Counted from the stretch's first letter, positions 43,116 to 54,531 are shown. The stretch is DNA of 64,000 nucleotides from Dasypus novemcinctus (GCF_030445035.2 NC_080688.1:64141449-64205448), one strand, 5' to 3'. Notes: generated by a model from the letters alone, not told the origin. Numbers and translations are program-made.

Positions 43116-43858
43116 ATTTTAAAGATTTATTTTGTTTCTCCCCTCCCCCTTGCTGTTTGGCACTTGCTGTGTCTGTTTGTCTTCCTTGCTTCTTTAGAAG
43201 GCATGGGAGGGAAGCAGATTTGGCTCAACAGATAGGGTGTCTGCCTACCACAAGGTTCAAACCCAGGGCCTCCTGACCTGTGTGGTGAGCTGGCCCATGT
43301 GCAGTGCTGATGCGTGCAAGGAGTGCCGAGCCATGTAGGGGTGTCCCCCGCGTAGGGGAGCCCCATGTGCGAGGAGTGCGCTGCAAGAACCACCCAGTGC
43401 GAAAAAATGCAGCCTGCCCAGGAGTGGCGCCGCACACACGGAGAGCTGATGCAGCAAGATAATGCAACAAAAAGAGACACAGACTACAAGTGGACACAGA
43501 GGAACACACAGCGAGTAGACACAGAGAGCAGACAACTGGGGGGTGGGAGGTGTGCGGGGAAGGGGAGAGAAATAAATAAAAAATAAAAAAAAAAAAGAAG
43601 CCATGGGAACTGAACCTGGGACCTCCGATGTGGCAGGGGGGCACCTAATTGCTTGAGCCACCTCTGTTCCTTGTTTTGTTGTGTCTCTCGTTATGCTTTT
43701 TCTTCTTATTTCTCTTGTTGCATCATCTTGTTGTGTCAGCTTGCTGCACCTGCCTGTTGCAACACCTCGCAGTCTTCTTTAGGAGGCACTGGGATCTGAA
43801 CCAGGGACCTCCCATGTGGTAGGGGGGAGTTCAATCGCTTGAGTCACATCCACTTCCC
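43116..43858 (-). mobile_element. dimeric DAS-II-like SINE (host) interrupted by a DAS SINE
   Basis: The left part (AAAGATTTATTTTGTTTCTC to CTTCTTTAGAAGGCATGGGA) and the right part 43598-43858 (CATGGGAACTGAACCTGGGA through a second CTTCTTTAGGAGGCACTGGG to GAGTCACATCCACTTCCC) form an antisense dimeric tRNA SINE. The interruption lies exactly at GAAGGCATGGGA. Confidence 0.8.
43209..43596 (+). mobile_element. nested DAS-type SINE
   Basis: Sense copy from GGAAGCAGATTTGGCTCAAC to AAATAAATAAAAAATAAA-A(n). Duplication GAAGGCATGGGA/GAAGCCATGGGA (43197-43208 and about 43597-43608). Its B box has lost part of the D/anticodon-like region (CTACCACAAGGTTCAAACCC). Confidence 0.9.
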
Positions 43859-44790
43859 AACATAATTATTTTTATGCTAGTGATGGATCAGTGAAGAAAG
43901 AAGAAAGGAAACCAACATCAAGCAGCTATTGTGCTGGGCACTGGGCTAGCCTTGCTCCTGCCCCTTCTAACTGCACCAGAGCCCCCCACATGCTGTTGAC
44001 AGAGGCTGCGGCTGAGCCAGGTGCTGATAAGGTATCTTATGCTCCCAGAAGCACAGGTTCTGTCTCCCAGGGCCCCCCAGGGCTGCCGGCTGGGCCTGAG
44101 TGCAGATGGGATAGAGCCCCCTGAATCCTTTGAAACCATAGGATCTCCCTGCCCGAAGGAGGAAGTGCAGTTGTGAACCTGTGTATTTCTTGGGTGTCCA
44201 TATTGGCCACATTTTGCCAGATTCCATCTTGCCATCCCATCCCCTCTTCCCCCTGTCACTACACTCTCCCTGGCCCACGAAGACCCACCCACCTGAGACA
44301 TTTCAGTCATTAGGAAACGGAAATTCACTTTTTTCAGAGTTTCTGGCTCTTCCAGGAGTGATATTGAAATGGTAAAATAAAACGCAATTTTAATTAAAAC
44401 ACATGCCCAGATTCTGCTGTACCGATTAAATTAAGAAAACTCATTTTGAGGAGGAAGGTTCAGCATTGAGCTGAGTGCTCAGCAAGCGGCAAAGAAATGT
44501 GGGTTGAAAGGATTCTGGGGAACAGGATGTGATGAAGCCGTGTGCCTCTATCTGCCAATGAGGAACGGAAGGCACACAGACAGGTCATGCTTATTGTAGT
44601 GAAAGGCAGTTTTCAAGGTTTCGCAGGCTTGGGATTGGGGAAGCTATGAGTAAAAGTTATGGAGAGCCGTAGAAGGCTGAGATGTGGGGAGAAAAGTGCC
44701 ATTGTGAGCTTTGTCTAATCGGTGTGTACATCCCAGGGCATCTGTCATTGAGAGAGACTGATAGTAAGACTTCTCCTCCCAGTGGTCCTG
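43859..44790. other. single-copy sequence, partly AT-rich
   Basis: Nothing gene-like. About 44355-44450 contains homeodomain-like TTTTAATTAAAAC and GATTAAATTAAG and may be a conserved noncoding element. Confidence 0.35.
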
Positions 44791-44882
44791 GCCTCATGTG
44801 AACGGTGCCCCCCTTAAATGTGGTGCTTTTAGGCAGTGTGAAGCCTGCACAAGTGTTCTTGGTGGCCCTGCAAGCCTGACTC
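44791..44882 (+). repeat. direct repeat, copy 1
   Basis: About 90 bp matching 45575-45664 with many substitutions. Shared blocks are CCTTAAA, GTGCT(T/G)TT, GC(C/A)..CTGCACAA/CTTGCACAA, TGTTCTTG(G/A)TGGC and TGCAAGCC(T/A)GACTC. Confidence 0.7.
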
Positions 44883-45574
44883 AACTGCTAAGGAAACAGT
44901 GTGGGGCAGTGGCCAGAGGAATCAACAGGTCCAGACTAGACTAGAGTCTTGGCTCTGCCAGAGCTTGTCCTGTGGTTTTGACCTTACTATTTTCCCACTT
45001 TGACCTTCAGGTCCTCACCTGCAAAATCCTACATGGAAATGTGACATGCTCAGAGGCCACCCAGAAGTATTGGAACTGTTTTTATGGCTGGGGAATTTAC
45101 AACATCATGATTCCTTCCTTGAGGTAGAAGCCAGAGGCTTGCTTCCCCAGTGTGCCTTACAGTTAGGAGGAAGCCTTAGGCTTGGGCTCTACCAAGCAGA
45201 TGCACCAGCGCTAGTCTACATTGCACAGAGCAATGGGAGGAAGTACGGAATGTGTGGAATCTATTTTCTGGGAAGAGTGGTGGTAGGGGTGGGTGACAGG
45301 GCCCAAGACTCAGTGATCAGGGCCCAGTGTTAGTGGTGTGAGCTGTGGGGTCTGTCCCTGGTGGCAGCGGCAGCCAGATCTCCCCTCGGGCAATCTGACA
45401 CTGTGGTTTGGGGCTTGTTCCTGGTTTCCTGGCTTCCGGGCCCGTGGTCTGCCCCTCATCCACAGGGGGACTTTGTGCAAATTAGAGAAGGCCATCCTTC
45501 AAGACATTTTACTGCCATCTGGTGGAAAGCTGCTATATAACTTTGTCTATGCTAATAAATACACAAATCTGTCT
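44883..45574. other. sequence between the direct repeats
   Basis: Includes a MIR-like patch at about 44935-45030 (TCTTGGCTCTGCCAGAGCTT, TTTTCCCACTTTGACCTTCA) and the CTCF motif at 45512-45525. No exon recognised. Confidence 0.4.
45512..45525 (-). promoter_or_regulatory. consensus CTCF core motif
   Basis: Plus strand CTGCCATCTGGTGG. The reverse complement CCACCAGATGGCAG matches the CTCF core CCASYAGRKGGCRS at every position. CTCF binds such sites as an insulator and loop anchor. Occupancy cannot be read from sequence. Confidence 0.6.
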
Positions 45575-45664
45575 ATGATGTGAATGGCACCTCCTTAAAA
45601 GTAGTGCTGTTGTGCGGTATGCAACTTGCACAACTGTTCTTGATGGCTTTGCAAGCCAGACTCT
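45575..45664 (+). repeat. direct repeat, copy 2
   Basis: Partner of 44791-44882, about 780 bp apart. It is followed by TTTATTTAAGCTCTC and GATTAAGAACCCTGATAC-like text that resembles the end of an old LTR/repeat, so the pair may belong to one rearranged element. Confidence 0.65.
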
Positions 45665-46148
45665 CTGGCCTTTGGGAAAGTCTTGAGAGGCTTAATTTCG
45701 GTTAACAAATGCCTTTCTTATTTAAGCTCTCTAGTGTGGATTCTGGTGTTTGATTAAGAACCCTGATACAAATAGGGATACAGGCCTCACTGGGCTGAGA
45801 CCAGATGACACATTGGGTGTAAGTGTTTTCTGAGAAGGCAGAAAGCACCCGTGTTACTCAGAGGGCTTGTGCTTCACTTACTAATTTTTAGAGGAACATT
45901 GGAAAGGGGTCTGACTCAATCTGTCTTCCTTCCTTATTCCAGAAACCTATTTGTTTATTCCTTTGCCATCAGGATCAGAGTTCAAGGTTATAGAGAGGAA
46001 CCACAGGATGAAAATAAGCGTGTGCTATAAATTTTCCAGCAGGGAGACTTGTGGGCAAAATAGCTCTGCCGGGTCTTGTTCACACACTGCTGTGTCTCCT
46101 ATTGTTACAGGGAGAGATGACATCACCCTGTGCATCATTTGTCTGATG

Positions 46149-46186
<38 letters not shown>

Positions 46187-49090
46187 TCTGACTGCAGATG
46201 AAGCGATCAGTTTCCAGGTTTTCCAGGCCAATCCTGGCTTGAGAAGTGCTCATTTGTCAGACGGGTTTAGGCCATGTGGGCGCTGCAGCTGGAGGTCCCA
46301 GGGGATCCCTGCCCAGGTTGTGGTGAAGAGGGAAATGAGTAGGGGCTCCCCAGGGAATCCTTCCTGGGTCAATTGCTGGAAACGCCTGTCTGACTCAGTC
46401 CTCGGTGGAGAACGAGGCTATTTGCCTGCTTCCAGCATTCCCGTCCCTTCCTGCGCCCAGATGCAGGGGGCAGGGTGGAGGCCTGGGAGGGAGGTGGCTG
46501 CTCACTGCTACGACTTAAGGCCCCTCTGTCTAAGTAAGCCGCCTGATCGCTGCCGGAGGCCTGCTGCGTGGTTTTGGAGGGTTTTCTCGGATCGGAGCGC
46601 AGGGGCTGCAGCGGCCAGGAGGGGGAGTCTGAGAGTCATGCTCGCACTTGGGGCCTGGGGCTTTCTGGAGAGCATGTCTGGACAGATGGGAGGACAGAGA
46701 GAAGGACGCCACATCCTGAAGGGCGGTTGGGGCAGGAAGCGGGGTGCAGGAGAAGGGTAAAGGGGATATGGTGAGTTTGGGGATTGGGGTCGCTGGAGAC
46801 AAACATCCTTGGTTCCAGAGTCTGTCCCAGGAGGTCCTAGGCCCGGGGGCCTCTGACCTTTGCGTGCTGTAGGACCACTGTAGGATCTCTACTTCTCTGC
46901 TCCTCGCCGAGCAATTTGGCTTTTCAGATGAGGGGGCCCGTGGCAGGTGATGGTGCCGCTGCCCCACTCCCTCATGTGGCCTTAGCTACAGCTTCCACTT
47001 GAAGGGCCAAGGCTGCTCTGTGGCTTTCAAAAAGAAGTCCACGCATGTGGAGCCCCTAGTCATGCCTTCTTCTAGAAATTGCCCCCATTTACCCACTGCA
47101 GTAAGCTCAGAGGAGGAGGAGCCGTGAGGTCCCGGGTAAGGAGGAACGGGGGTGTGAAGAGGGCTGGGTGCAGCGTGGACACCACGGCCCTGAGGATGGA
47201 GGCCTGGGGATAAGGTGACGCGCTAAGTGGAGAGACAGCCTGACTTGGGGTTGGCTTAGTACTATTTTCTCATTACACACTTGGGGTCTCAAAATAAGAG
47301 TCAGCGCTCTTCCCCCACAGCCCTGTTTCCTCTGGCCCAGTTGCCGTAGGTCACTGGTGGGAAGGGGGGCGGGCAGCCCTTGGTATCCAAGTTGAGTTTT
47401 GCGAACTTGTCCCAGCTCTTCTTTTTCACTTGTCCTTCATGGTCAAATGGGGCTATATATTCACCTTTTCACAAACCAGATGGAGAGGAGCCACGGGGCC
47501 CTCTAGAAAGCTCTTTCCTTGCAGGAATCTCTTCTAGAGCACTCCTGGAAGGCAGTTGTTCAGGCCTTGCAGTGACTGGCGCTCAGTCCCTCACAAGGAA
47601 CCCTTCTTCGGGACGACACCAGATGTTAAGTTATCTTCTTTGCTTCGGGCACCCAGCTGCCCACTGGAATTTACCCCCCCTCCGCCCCCGTTGGTGTGTG
47701 GCCAAACTTGGCAAACCCTTCCTTTGCTCAACAGATTTTGGAAGTCCCAAGGCCAGTTATAATGTTCCCCTTATGCCCTCTCCTCTTGGGAAAGATGCCC
47801 ACGGCCTGCTCCTCACACTTCTGCTCCATTTTGGGGCCCGAGGGAGCAGGCCACGCCTGGTGGGGATTTGGGGAACAGCAGCTGAGATGTTCCTCACGAG
47901 GAGTTGTTCAGGAGCATCTAGGGGTCAGGGCCCAGTTCCCTCCCCTTCTCCTTGTCCACCTGTGGCCTGCATGGACACTGGCCCCCCGAGTCAGGCTGAA
48001 TGATCCTAGAACCCCCGAGCTGAACGGACCCTTGACGAGGCTCGGGCCTGGTATTTCTTGCCATGCTTATCCCTGGGCCCTCAGCCATGAGCTGCCCCCT
48101 ACCCCCAGCCTCCAAACTGCAGGGTAGCCAATGAACACGGATTTCACTAGAAGATCCTGGGAGAAAGGCATGCCATTGAACTGGCAAGCAGTTCAAGGCA
48201 ATATTTTTATATCAACACAAATGCAGATATGCTATGTAATAAAATGTGGATGCAGGAATTCCAAAGCCCAAACAAGGGACTTGAGAGGAGTTTTACACTG
48301 CAGGAAGGTTGCTGCAGGCTGTTTCTTCAGTGTTCAGCTATGGCTGATTTCCTGCACTCCCCTTCCCTGCTGGCCCCCTCTGCTGTAGGGTGTTTGGTTA
48401 GGCACTTAGAGGAGCTCTGACTCCTCAGTTTCCTTTATCATCAGCGATGAGGAAAGTGGAGAAGCCCTGAGCCTTCCTGTAGAGAGAGAAGCTGACTTAG
48501 GGTTAGAAGAGCCTCACCCTGGCAAGAAAGGGGGCTGAAAACAGAAAAGGGCATCTGGGTGAGCCCTTGGTTATCCAGAAAACTCAGTTTGAGGACCAGT
48601 GTAACTCAAAGAGCCTGTGCTCTGGGTTCCGCGTAGAGCTGATCCCATTAGCGGCAGAAGTCGCTTTCTCACCTCTTTCAGCATCTAGGTTCTCTGGTTG
48701 GGCAAGGGGTTCAGGTGAGCAAAGGAGAATCCCAGCTCCAGGGCCAGGGAACGAAAGGAAGACGGCCCGGGCGGGTGGTGGGGAGGCCAGGCGAGGCCAG
48801 GTGGTGGCCGGGCCAGGGACCTGGTAGGACAGGCTGTATTCCCACGGCCAGCAGCCCCGCCACCTGCCTTGCTCACGCACCGCACAGGCTGGGCCCGCAC
48901 ACACGCACACCCAGCACTCGGAAGCGCAGATGCCCCAGGGCTTCAAATGGGGCCTCCTAAAGCTGAAACGTTCAAGGCTATGGAAGGAATGAGCTCTGGC
49001 CTCCGCACACGCAGCCGCCCGCTGGCAACTGAAACGAGAACTGGAAAGGGAAAATCAATCTTAACCAGGGAGCTAAGCAAGCATAGCTTT
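45665..49090. other. single-copy sequence downstream of ZBTB7C
   Basis: GC-moderate unique sequence with a (TG)n microsatellite and many short overlapping frames (largest 45951-46760 plus, 269 codons, running through the TG repeat). None has a recognisable domain. About 46000-46130 is repeat-free and may be conserved. It could include more distal 3' UTR if ZBTB7C uses a late AATAAA (minus strand, 45954-45959). Confidence 0.4.
46151..46183. repeat. (TG)n microsatellite
   Basis: Uninterrupted TG for 16.5 units, followed by TACG. Confidence 0.97.
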
Positions 49091-51576
49091 CCTTTAATCA
49101 AAACACTCTCTTTCAAATGATTAAATGAGGGCCAAATGGTGGTGGGGTTTTAAAGGTGTCTTTGACAAGAGGACACCCAGGAGGCAAAACCTTACGCAGT
49201 AAACGTCTCTCGATTGGCCGGCTGTCGTCATGGGAACTTCCACAAGTCACATCTGACAGAAGTGCGACTCTCAATATAATTTAATCAAGTCAGTTAATAC
49301 TGTTTAATAAATAGGCCAGAAAATTAGCTGAGAGTTTGACTTGGCAGGATGTGGCGTGCAACCAAAGTTATGGAAGATTGTCCCTTGAATCACTAAGGCA
49401 AACTTTGTTGAGTGTCATTTTACATAGAGCAATCACATAAAAAAGAATTATAAATAGAAAAAATTCCAAAGTTCTCCCACAGACAGACAGGGAAATTGAA
49501 ACATCAAAAAAAAAAAGTTTAAAACAAAACAAAAACACAACAACCCCTCCCCCCACAACCCATTTGCTTCAAGTTCTTCTTGATCATACAGTACTCAGCG
49601 TCTTTGGATATTTTACAATGGACAACTCCAAAGGGAAGCTAAGAAAAAACAAAAAGAACTAACCAGTCATCTGAACAATTGAGTTTATAAGAAGTCATTC
49701 ATTACCTTTACAAAATAAAAACCAAAGCCCCCCCTGCCACTGGATTCTACTTCCTTTTTCTCTTGTAAGGTATGGCTCGGCCCCCGGCTCAGGGGGGACA
49801 TGGGCACGCTGGCTGGTGTGTCCCACAGGCAAGTGTCTGAAATGGAGCCAGGAATCTGGGGCGGTGGTCCAGGCGTGTGACTTCTGAAAACAGAGGGTGT
49901 CAGGAAGTGACCGTGTGTGCCTGGAACGGCGTCGGGTGTACACTGGGCAGCTGTGAGAGGGAAAGAGTCTGGAGGCTTCTCTGGCCTTTTTGTTTGCGTA
50001 TGGGTGTGTTTGCTCGGGAAAAAGCCAAGGCAACAGGAAGAGCAGAAGTCTCTTGCGCCACCCCAGTTCCAGGATTGGGGACCCCGACTCTGGGCCCTCT
50101 CTGCGGATGACCGTGAATGTTCCTGCAGAGCCTCCTCTCTGGGCTACTGAGAAACAAAACCAAACTCAGAAAGAAAAAGGAGTGAAGGGATGGGAAGAGC
50201 GAAGGTCAGGAGGCCACGGGCCAGCACAGCTGTCCTCCTTCCCAGGACCTGCTGCAAACTCAAGAACCAGGAGGGAGTGTGGACATCGAACCTCACGATG
50301 AGCCAAGAGCTTCTCCCCGAGCCCCAGCCCCTGTGCCTGGAGAGTCAAGGCCAACGCTCTGGCTTCATCCTGGGGGCTGGGCTGGAGGGTGTTCACACAC
50401 AGCCAAGGGGGTAACCGCCGACCACGCCAAGGCCCTGAGAAAGCCACCACTCCAAATGCGAGCAGAGAACGCCCGGGAGCCAGGGGTTTTGTTTCGCTTT
50501 TTGAGGAACCAGGTGGAGGGAGGCAGTTGCCAACTGTTACATGAAGAGGTGTTCCCGTCCCTCTGACGGTGGCCCCGAGTCCCAAGAGACTCTGTGCAGC
50601 ATGAGAGGGGGGCATGGGGATGGGTCAGCGCTAAAGAGTGTTCCCCAGCAGTCTAGACCCCGCCGGTGGCCTGCCGGGAAGGGGGGCAGCTGCTGAGGCT
50701 GAGTGAGGGTGCCCCACCCGCTTTCCCCAGCCGGTCCTGTGCGGCCGGCCACGTTTCTCACCTGCGCTGATGGAGAGGCGGCGGCCATAACACTAAATCC
50801 AGTAAGACAAACTTTTATCAGGGACTCTTGGAGTAAAAAGCCCCTACCCTCCCAAAGACTGTCTTTGGGGGAATAGGGGAGCACGTGCGAGGGCGTGGAG
50901 AGAGCAGGACCTCAATCACCAGCCCCCTTTCCTGGTGGGGTGGACCCGAGGCACAGAGGGCTGACTTGTCCACGGTCCCAGGTGAAGGGGGAAACGGGCC
51001 AGGACTCAAGCAGCCTCGATCCCGACTCCAGGGGGGCCTTCCTGCCACCAGGGACATTACCTGGCAGGTGGGCATTTTCCAAAAGGACCCAGGGGACACC
51101 TGGGGTCTGTAAAGCGACCGATCAGAGCAGTGTCTGCTGGGACTCACTGCCTGAGCGTGGGGCTCAACCAGATGTGAGCCCCAGGCCTGGCCTCCACCTG
51201 GTTCTGTCTGGGCTGCCGCCTGGCCAAACCGCCCCCTCCACCTGGCCCCACAGGTGCACCCACGCGCTCCTAGGTGCCCGGCGGGGGCCCCTCTTCTGCG
51301 GAATGGGCTCGAGCGAGTCACTGTGAATGCCAGAGCTGGCCAGGGAGAGGTGAGACCTCGGGTTCCAGACCCTTGGGGAGGACATGCTGCATCTCAGACA
51401 CCAGCAGGAGGGAGGCAGCTGCCACAGGGGGCCTGGAAAATACCATTGCTGCTATTTTTTTTTTTTCCCATTTTCCCTGTTTGTTTTTTTAAAATAAGTT
51501 CAGACCTCTTGGGTGGGGCAGGGCGGGCCTGGTGGGAGAGGGGCCGGGCTGTGGCCCGGGGCTGACAAGGCCCAGC
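49091..51576 (-). other. ZBTB7C: probable ZBTB7C 3' UTR
   Basis: Sequence immediately 3' of the ZBTB7C stop codon on the minus strand, with no repeat insertions, consistent with an untranslated exon part. No AATAAA is present on the minus strand between 49.1 and 51.6 kb. ATTAAA variants occur at 49303-49308, 49280-49285 and 49093-49098, each in a locally AT-rich setting, so the 3' end is placed provisionally at 49.1-49.3 kb. Confidence 0.5.
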
Positions 51577-52228
51577 TTAGTTGTTGGCTTCAGACATGGA
51601 GGCCATGTGGTTGAGGCCCGCGAGCCCCGGGAGGCCGGCCAGGCCCGCGGCCCACGGGTCAGGCAGCGGGAAGTAGGGCCGCGCCGCGGCCACGTTCTCC
51701 GCCAGCGCGAAGGCCAGGAGGCCGCCCGCGTTCCGCTCGGCCTCCAGCTGGGCGCGCCCGAACAGCTTCATCTGCGTCTCCTCGAACTGCCGCTCGAGCT
51801 CCTGCAGGCTCAGCGCGCCCTTGGGCGCCGCCAGGAAGTGCTTGGCGGGGCTGGGGCCCGGGAGGCACACGGCGGCGCCGCCCAGGTGGCCGCCCACCTC
51901 GCCCAGCGCGGGCGGCATGACGAAGGCCGCCTTGTCGGGGGCCGGGCTGCCCGGGCCGAAGAGCAGGCTGGCGGCCCTCCAGGCGGCCGGCTTGCGGCCG
52001 CGCCGGGGCCGCGCCATGCGGCAGCTCTGGCGCTTGATGTGGCGGTGCAGGTGGTCGGAGCGCGTGAAGCTCTTGTAGCAGAACTCGCACTGGTAGGGCC
52101 GCACACCCGTGTGGATGCGCATGTGGTTCTTAAGGTCATAGTTGTGCACGAACTTGGCGTTGCAGTGGATGCACAGGTAGGGCCGCTCCCCTGTGTGCTT
52201 CCGCATGTGGATCTTCAGCTTGTCCTGC
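51577..52228 (-). CDS. ZBTB7C: ZBTB7C terminal coding exon (zinc fingers 2-4 and C-terminal tail)
   Basis: ZBTB7C is a nuclear BTB/POZ zinc-finger transcription factor of the POK family (related to ZBTB7A and ZBTB7B) that binds GC-rich DNA through its C-terminal fingers. The exon starts at a splice acceptor (TGTTGCAG, AG at 52229-52230) with a phase-2 split arginine codon, followed by QDKLKIHM, the helix of finger 2. Finger 3 is C-I-H-C...H...H (exon residues 19, 22, 35, 39) with THTG-type linkers. Finger 4 is of the C2HC type (C47, C50, H63, C69), as usual in ZBTB7 proteins. An AT-hook-like PRRGRKP basic patch follows, then an Ala/Gly/Pro-rich tail with the amphipathic segment [14 protein letters not shown], ending MSEANN at stop TAA (51577-51579). 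It encodes about 216 residues of a protein of about 620. The frame is intact. The BTB exon lies outside the window to the right. ZBTB7A/7B are less likely because the tail matches 7C. Confidence 0.95.
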
Positions 52229-52255
52229 CTGCAACACAGAGCCAGCGGGTCAGTC
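52229..52255 (-). other. ZBTB7C: splice acceptor of the last ZBTB7C intron
   Basis: On the minus strand the intron ends GGCTCTGTGTTGCAG, with AG at 52230-52229. The preceding tract is only moderately pyrimidine-rich. The acceptor is placed here because the reading frame then resumes inside finger 2 in phase 2. Confidence 0.85.
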
Positions 52256-53639
52256 CTGGCATGAAACATTAGCAACCGCTCCTACCTCCCATGCTTTCCC
52301 TTCCCCTGGAACCTGCTGGGGCTCCCTACTACCACAAGGCCAGACCTCAAGAAGGAAGTCCAGGTGGAGCTACCTTCAACAGCTGCCCTGCCCTAAACAG
52401 GTGTGGCCTCTCATTGGATTAGGGGGATAGTGATGGAGGGAGGCCAAAATGAAGCATTGCCCTGGGCTTCCTCCACTCCAGAACTCCTTTCACACACGCA
52501 AGCTCATAGCGGGGAAGCTAACCCCCCTTTAAAAAAAAAATCAGGGGTCCATTTCACACACAAGAAAATAGACTGGCTGTGGATACATGTCCCTGCAAGG
52601 CAGCGATCTGTCCTTTGTCCTCTGATGGGGCAGTGACGTGTCCTGATACTGGACTGCACTTTACTCTCATGCCCACATCCTCCAGGCATGTGTTTGCCCA
52701 AAGGCCCTAGTCCGATTCTAACCCCCTGGTTGGCTGGGTTCTGTCTGTCCACAACTCATCAGGGTCCGGGGCACACGTTGTTCAAGTCTCCTGCACGGTG
52801 GTTTCTTATTCTAAGCCCTGGTTTCTCCTCTTTGTCTGCAGACAATTTCAGGGTTTATAAAAGAGCCAGGTGCAACAAGAATGCAGCCTAATCCAGGGCA
52901 AAGCTTTTCAGGGCTTAAGCGGTATTATTCAGAGGCAAGTATGGTATAGGCGAGGGGCCCCACTGGGGGCCTGGGAGCCCCTGCTCCAGGTGCAGACCCA
53001 CCACTACCTTGCTGGGTGGCGTTAGACAAGGTACTTAACTTCTCTGGGCAGAGATGAAGCTAGAGCCACACAATCAATTCTCATTGTCCAGGGCTGTTGA
53101 GGAGAATCTGACGTCACAATGTTGTTTCCCTAAAGCCTGAGCAAGTTGCCTTTCAGCCGGGCTGAGGTGGAGCCCCCCTGCGCTGCAGGAATCCCTCATC
53201 TCACCCCGCATCCTTCCCCAGCCCGCCCGCAGGCCAGGAAGCTCTTTGTCCAGCCTCCCACCTCCTCCCTGCAGGTGTGGCTTGGGTGGAGCATCTGCCT
53301 GTAATTTGAGACTGAGGTTTGAGGTCGGATCAGATATGGAGCCCAGACGTCCTCCCTAAGATGACTGGCCAGATTTAAGCCCCGCGCAACACAAACCCCG
53401 GGCCGCGGGGTCTTGGGTTCCTGGTGTTCTTCGGCCACTAGAGGGCTCCCTGGCTCTCATTTTCGGGAACAGTTCTCCACGGGCGGGGCAGGCTGAGAAG
53501 GGACGGTCCTTTGAACACAGGCAGGAACCCGGGGAGGAAGCCCAGAGGACAACCCCTTCTGCCTGTGCCCCCCTTGGGAGGTGGAGGTCGGCTGGGTAGC
53601 AGGGAGGAGGAAAGCTACTCCCCTTCCCACACCCCATAA
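52256..53639 (-). other. ZBTB7C intron, proximal single-copy part
   Basis: Unique intronic sequence. A MIR-like patch lies at about 52985-53110 (GTTAGACAAGGTACTTAACT, GGGCTGTTGAGGAGAATCTG). A CTCF motif is listed separately. Confidence 0.6.
53435..53448 (+). promoter_or_regulatory. near-consensus CTCF core motif
   Basis: CCACTAGAGGGCTC fits CCASYAGRKGGCRS at 13 of 14 positions. With the minus-strand motif at 45512 it forms a divergently oriented pair around the ZBTB7C 3' end. Confidence 0.5.
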
Positions 53640-53829
53640 CCTGCCGCCAGGATGCCTGTACCTGCCCGGACACCCCATAACCTCCCCTCCCCTGGTTGTA
53701 TCTGTAACCTGGATTTCATCCAGAAGGTTGGATTTTTATAACAGTGCAGTCACACAGTATTCGTCCTTCTGTGCCTGGCTTGCTTTGCTCAACATAATGT
53801 CCTCCACATTCACCCATGTTGTATGTTTT

Positions 53830-54185
53830 TTTTTTTTTTTAAAGATTTATTTTATTTTATTTAATTTCCCCCCCTCCCCTGGTTGTCTGTTCTTGGTGTC
53901 TATTTGCTGCGTCTTGTTTCTTTGTCAACTTCTGTTGTCGTCATTGGCACGGGAAGTGTGGGCGGCGCCATTCCTGGGCAGGCTGCTCGTTCTTTTCACG
54001 CTGGGCGGCTTTCCTCACGGGCGCACTCCTTGCGCGTGGGGCTCCCCCACGCGGGGGACACCCTTGCGTGGCGCGGCACTGCGCATGGCCAGCTCCACAC
54101 GGGTCAAGGAGGCCCGGGGTTTGAACCTCGGACCTCCCATATGGTAGACGGACGCCCTAACCACTGGGCCAAAGTCCGTTTCCCG
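53830..54185 (-). mobile_element. young DAS-type SINE in the old L1
   Basis: Perfect 14-bp duplication ATGTTGTATGTTTT (53816-53829 and 54186-54199). It belongs to the same deletion subgroup as the copies at 6077 and 13498, with an additional loss of about 19 bp in the body (after GGCGCGGCAC). Confidence 0.93.
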
Positions 54186-54297
54186 ATGTTGTATGTTTTA
54201 TGACTTCATTGCATCTTATAGCTGCATAATATTCCATTGTGTGTATACACCACAGTTCATTTATCTGTTCGTTGGTTGATAAACACCTAGGTCGTTT

Positions 54298-54531
54298 TCA
54301 TCTTTTAGCAATTGTGCATAACACCTCTATGAAAATCAGTGTGCAGATGTCTGTTCGTGTCACTGCTCTCAGTTCTTCTGCATATATACCTAGCAGTGGT
54401 ATTGCAGGGTCATGTGGCAAATCTATATTCAACTTCTTTAGGAACTGCCAAGCAGTCCTCCACAGTGGCTGTACCATTCTACATCCCCACCAACAGTAAG
54501 TGTTCCTGTCTCTCCACATCCTCTCCAACAC
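54298..54531 (-). pseudogene. L1 ORF2 C-terminal remnant
   Basis: The frame includes [16 protein letters not shown] and [16 protein letters not shown], matching the cysteine-containing C-terminal region of ORF2. The surrounding frame is broken. Confidence 0.85.

Noticed and set aside
45951-46760. Plus-strand frame of 269 codons
   Set aside because: It depends on passing through the TG microsatellite (Val-Cys repeat) and has no recognisable domain; chance frame.
51532-52272. Open frame of 246 codons on the plus strand
   Set aside because: It is the antisense shadow of the very GC-rich ZBTB7C exon. Composition removes stop codons, and there is no domain or splice context.
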